Origin: Ichthyophthirius multifiliis
Taxonomy: Eukaryota; Ciliophora; Oligohymenophorea; Hymenostomatida
Direction of reading: 5' to 3'
Assembly (NCBI RefSeq): GCF_000220395.1
Contig: NW_004086327.1
Span: forward strand, 1-49,035
DNA: 49,035 nucleotides
Shown piece after piece: positions 47,396-49,035 of the stretch. The first letter of the stretch is position 1. Each line of letters starts with the position of its first letter. Position numbers and translations under genes: made by a program. Below the pieces are notes generated by a model. The model made no database searches, was not told where the DNA came from, and saw only the letters and a list, made by a program, of their open reading frames with translations.

Positions 47396-48287
47396 AAGTA
47401 TTAGAAAAGAATTTTAGAAATATATAAATTTATTGATATATATGAAAGTTATATTTATTTTATTAATATTATAATTTTTTTCAATAATTTTATTTTTATT
47501 TATAATATATAATTATGTTCATTCATAATTTTTTTACAATATACTAAATTTAATTTTTATTGATATTTAATTTTATAATCAATTTATTTTTGCTTTATAT
47601 TATATTAACAATTATTAATTCTTATATAATAACTATAAGATATTTTTGTTCTTTATTTAATATTGTTTCAATAAATAATAATTATGTATTAGCTTATATT
47701 ATTAAATTTCTATTTAATTTTATTTTTAAAAATATTTATATTATTAAATAAATATTTTTATAATATTCACTATATAAATATAATTTATTTTTATTTTAAT
47801 ATTTATATTTTTAAAATTTTAATATAATTTTTAAATTTAAATTTATATATATTTATTTTTATGTATTAATTTAACATTTCAATTTGACTTTTTTATATAA
47901 AATAACACTGATATTTTAAAGTTTATCATTTATTTTTTCCATTAAAAAAATTTAATAATATATTTTTAAATTATTTATATTTTATTATTTTTATTTTATT
48001 TTATTTTCTATACTATTTTTATTCATAATATAAATTGATAATTAAATGGGTTTAATCATTAAAATCATCTTTTATTCAACTTCTAATATAATAAACCTCC
48101 TCTTCACTCCTCTGAAAAAAAAAGAAAAAATATTGATTTATGAATAAAATATTAAATAAATTATATAAATCTAATTTTTTATTAAATTAATATTTTTCAT
48201 TTTTTAAAAAAAAATATTTTAATAATAAAAAGGATGGTTATGAGTTTAATTGTATTTAAAAAAAAAAAATTACATACAAATAAAAAA
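47396..48287. other. AT-rich spacer
   Basis: A/T-only except a CCTCCTCTTCACTCCTCTG patch near 48096-48114. Read on the minus strand this patch gives RSEEEVYYIRS then TGA after a T-run and CAG (a possible splice acceptor), but no upstream exon is visible, so no gene is called. Confidence 0.4.
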
Positions 48288-48446
48288 ATGGATAATATTT
48301 TAATGGGTTAAAATAAATATTCGAATTATATTTTACAATGTTTTTAAAAATAGTTTTCCAACTTTATATTAATTTGGATAAGTAAAAACAAAGAAATCTC
48401 ATATTTATGTATTTTCAGTTTTGTAATAAGTTATACATATGACTGA
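48288..48446 (+). CDS. Possible short ORF, 52 residues
   Basis: The ATG at 48288 opens 53 codons to TGA (48444-48446): MDNILMGQNKYSNYILQCFQ then KQFSNFILIWISKNKEISYL. Composition is a little more mixed than the surrounding spacer. There is no recognised domain and no neighbouring exon that I can join. Chance is a serious alternative. Confidence 0.18.
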
Positions 48447-48973
48447 CGAAATTCAAAATATTATAAAATTAGAATACTTTTTTTAAAAGATTTTTGGTAA
48501 AGCCTCAAATAAAAAATTTAATATATGCTGAACTTGTAAAAAAAAATAAAGTGAGTTATTAAAAATGAGAAAATTTATAAAAAAATTGAAAAACATAAAA
48601 TAAAAAAATAAATATATAAAAATATGTAAAATAAAATGATTAATTTAAAATTAAAAAGGCAAATAATAATTAAAAGAATTAATATAATAAAATTTATTAA
48701 TTTAAATAATATAAAAATTATTAAAATAATAAATAAATTAGAAAAAATTAAAAAATAAATATTTAATTTATTAATTATGTATTTAAGATGTTGAGGAATT
48801 ACAAATTTAATTAAAAAAAAATTATTTAAATAAATTAATTCAAACATATATAAAAAGAAAAAAAAAATTTTAAAAAAAAGGTAAAATTAATTTATATTAA
48901 TATATATTAATAAATATAAAATATAATAAACATAATAATAAAAATATTATAATATTAAAAATAATAAAAATAT

Positions 48974-49004
<31 letters not shown>

Positions 49005-49035
49005 TTAAAAATAATTAAAAATATATTACTTTTAT
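48447..49035. other. AT-only terminal spacer with (TTTA)n at 48971-49007
   Basis: A/T sequence ending in about nine TTTA units. The apparent hydrophobic frames here on the minus strand follow from poly-A/T composition and are not called. Confidence 0.5.

Noticed and set aside
47560-47751. Plus-strand 63-residue Ile/Asn/Phe frame
   Set aside because: Low-complexity A/T spacer; composition gives hydrophobic residues automatically.
48096-48140. Possible terminal exon of a minus-strand gene (RSEEEVYYIRS then stop) after a T-run and CAG
   Set aside because: No upstream exon could be joined; eleven codons are too few to call a gene.
48575-48847. Minus-strand 90-residue Ile/Leu/Phe-rich frame
   Set aside because: It arises from poly-A/T composition; no conserved pattern or mixed codon use.
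1-49035. tRNA, snRNA or rRNA genes
   Set aside because: I scanned for T-loop-like GTTCRA motifs, the U6 ACAGAGA box and GC-rich blocks and saw none convincing; a covariance-model search would be decisive.
1-49035. Telomere (CCCCAA) repeats or a chromosome-breakage site marking a macronuclear end
   Set aside because: No run of such repeats is visible; both window ends are ordinary A/T spacer.

Overview
The window reads as nuclear DNA of a ciliate. Almost every recognisable protein is open only if TAA and TAG are read as glutamine and TGA is the sole stop (the nuclear code of Tetrahymena, Paramecium and Ichthyophthirius). Base composition is extremely AT-rich. Introns are short, AT-only and GT...AG. 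Spacers are almost pure A/T with TA and TTTA microsatellites. Gene content, code and composition suggest an oligohymenophorean of the Ichthyophthirius/Tetrahymena type, probably macronuclear. The species is an inference. I saw no tRNA, rRNA, CRISPR, telomere repeat, retroelement or virus-like element.

Layout, left to right. Plus strand, 0.4-4.7 kb: a TMEM184/OST-alpha membrane protein, a COQ10-like START protein, and eIF3f. Minus strand, 5.5-11.2 kb: a multi-exon protein with an MDH1B-like N-terminus and an Ap4A-phosphorylase-like C-terminus, a coiled-coil plus leucine-rich-repeat protein, and a TTP-type tandem CCCH zinc-finger protein. 11.25-14.18 kb is a long AT desert holding one more complex island (hairpin, E2F-like site, possible 61-aa ORF). 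Minus strand, 14.2-25.3 kb: a giant P4-ATPase/guanylyl cyclase fusion, a neutral-sphingomyelinase-like enzyme and a saposin-bearing acid-sphingomyelinase-like enzyme. Plus strand, 26.2-29.3 kb: radial spoke protein 3 and an acidic Gln/Glu-rich protein. Minus strand, 29.6-40.0 kb: an ArfGAP with a poly-Gln tail, VPS8 with a C-terminal RING, and a divergent kinesin. 40.0-41.8 kb is mostly spacer with a 54-bp tandem repeat. 41.8-47.4 kb: a small unknown gene, WDR18/IPI3, Arp4 (minus strand, tail to tail with WDR18) and an Asn-rich protein. The last 1.6 kb is AT spacer.

Functionally the genes are mostly housekeeping (translation initiation, ribosome assembly, chromatin, CoQ, endosome tethering, Arf traffic) and ciliary (radial spoke, kinesin). 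The most distinctive part is the membrane-lipid and cGMP block at 14-25 kb. Several conserved genes are interrupted by single-base shifts, mostly at homopolymers. These look like sequence-length errors rather than pseudogenes, but that is an inference. All coordinates were read by hand; intron borders are approximate unless stated.
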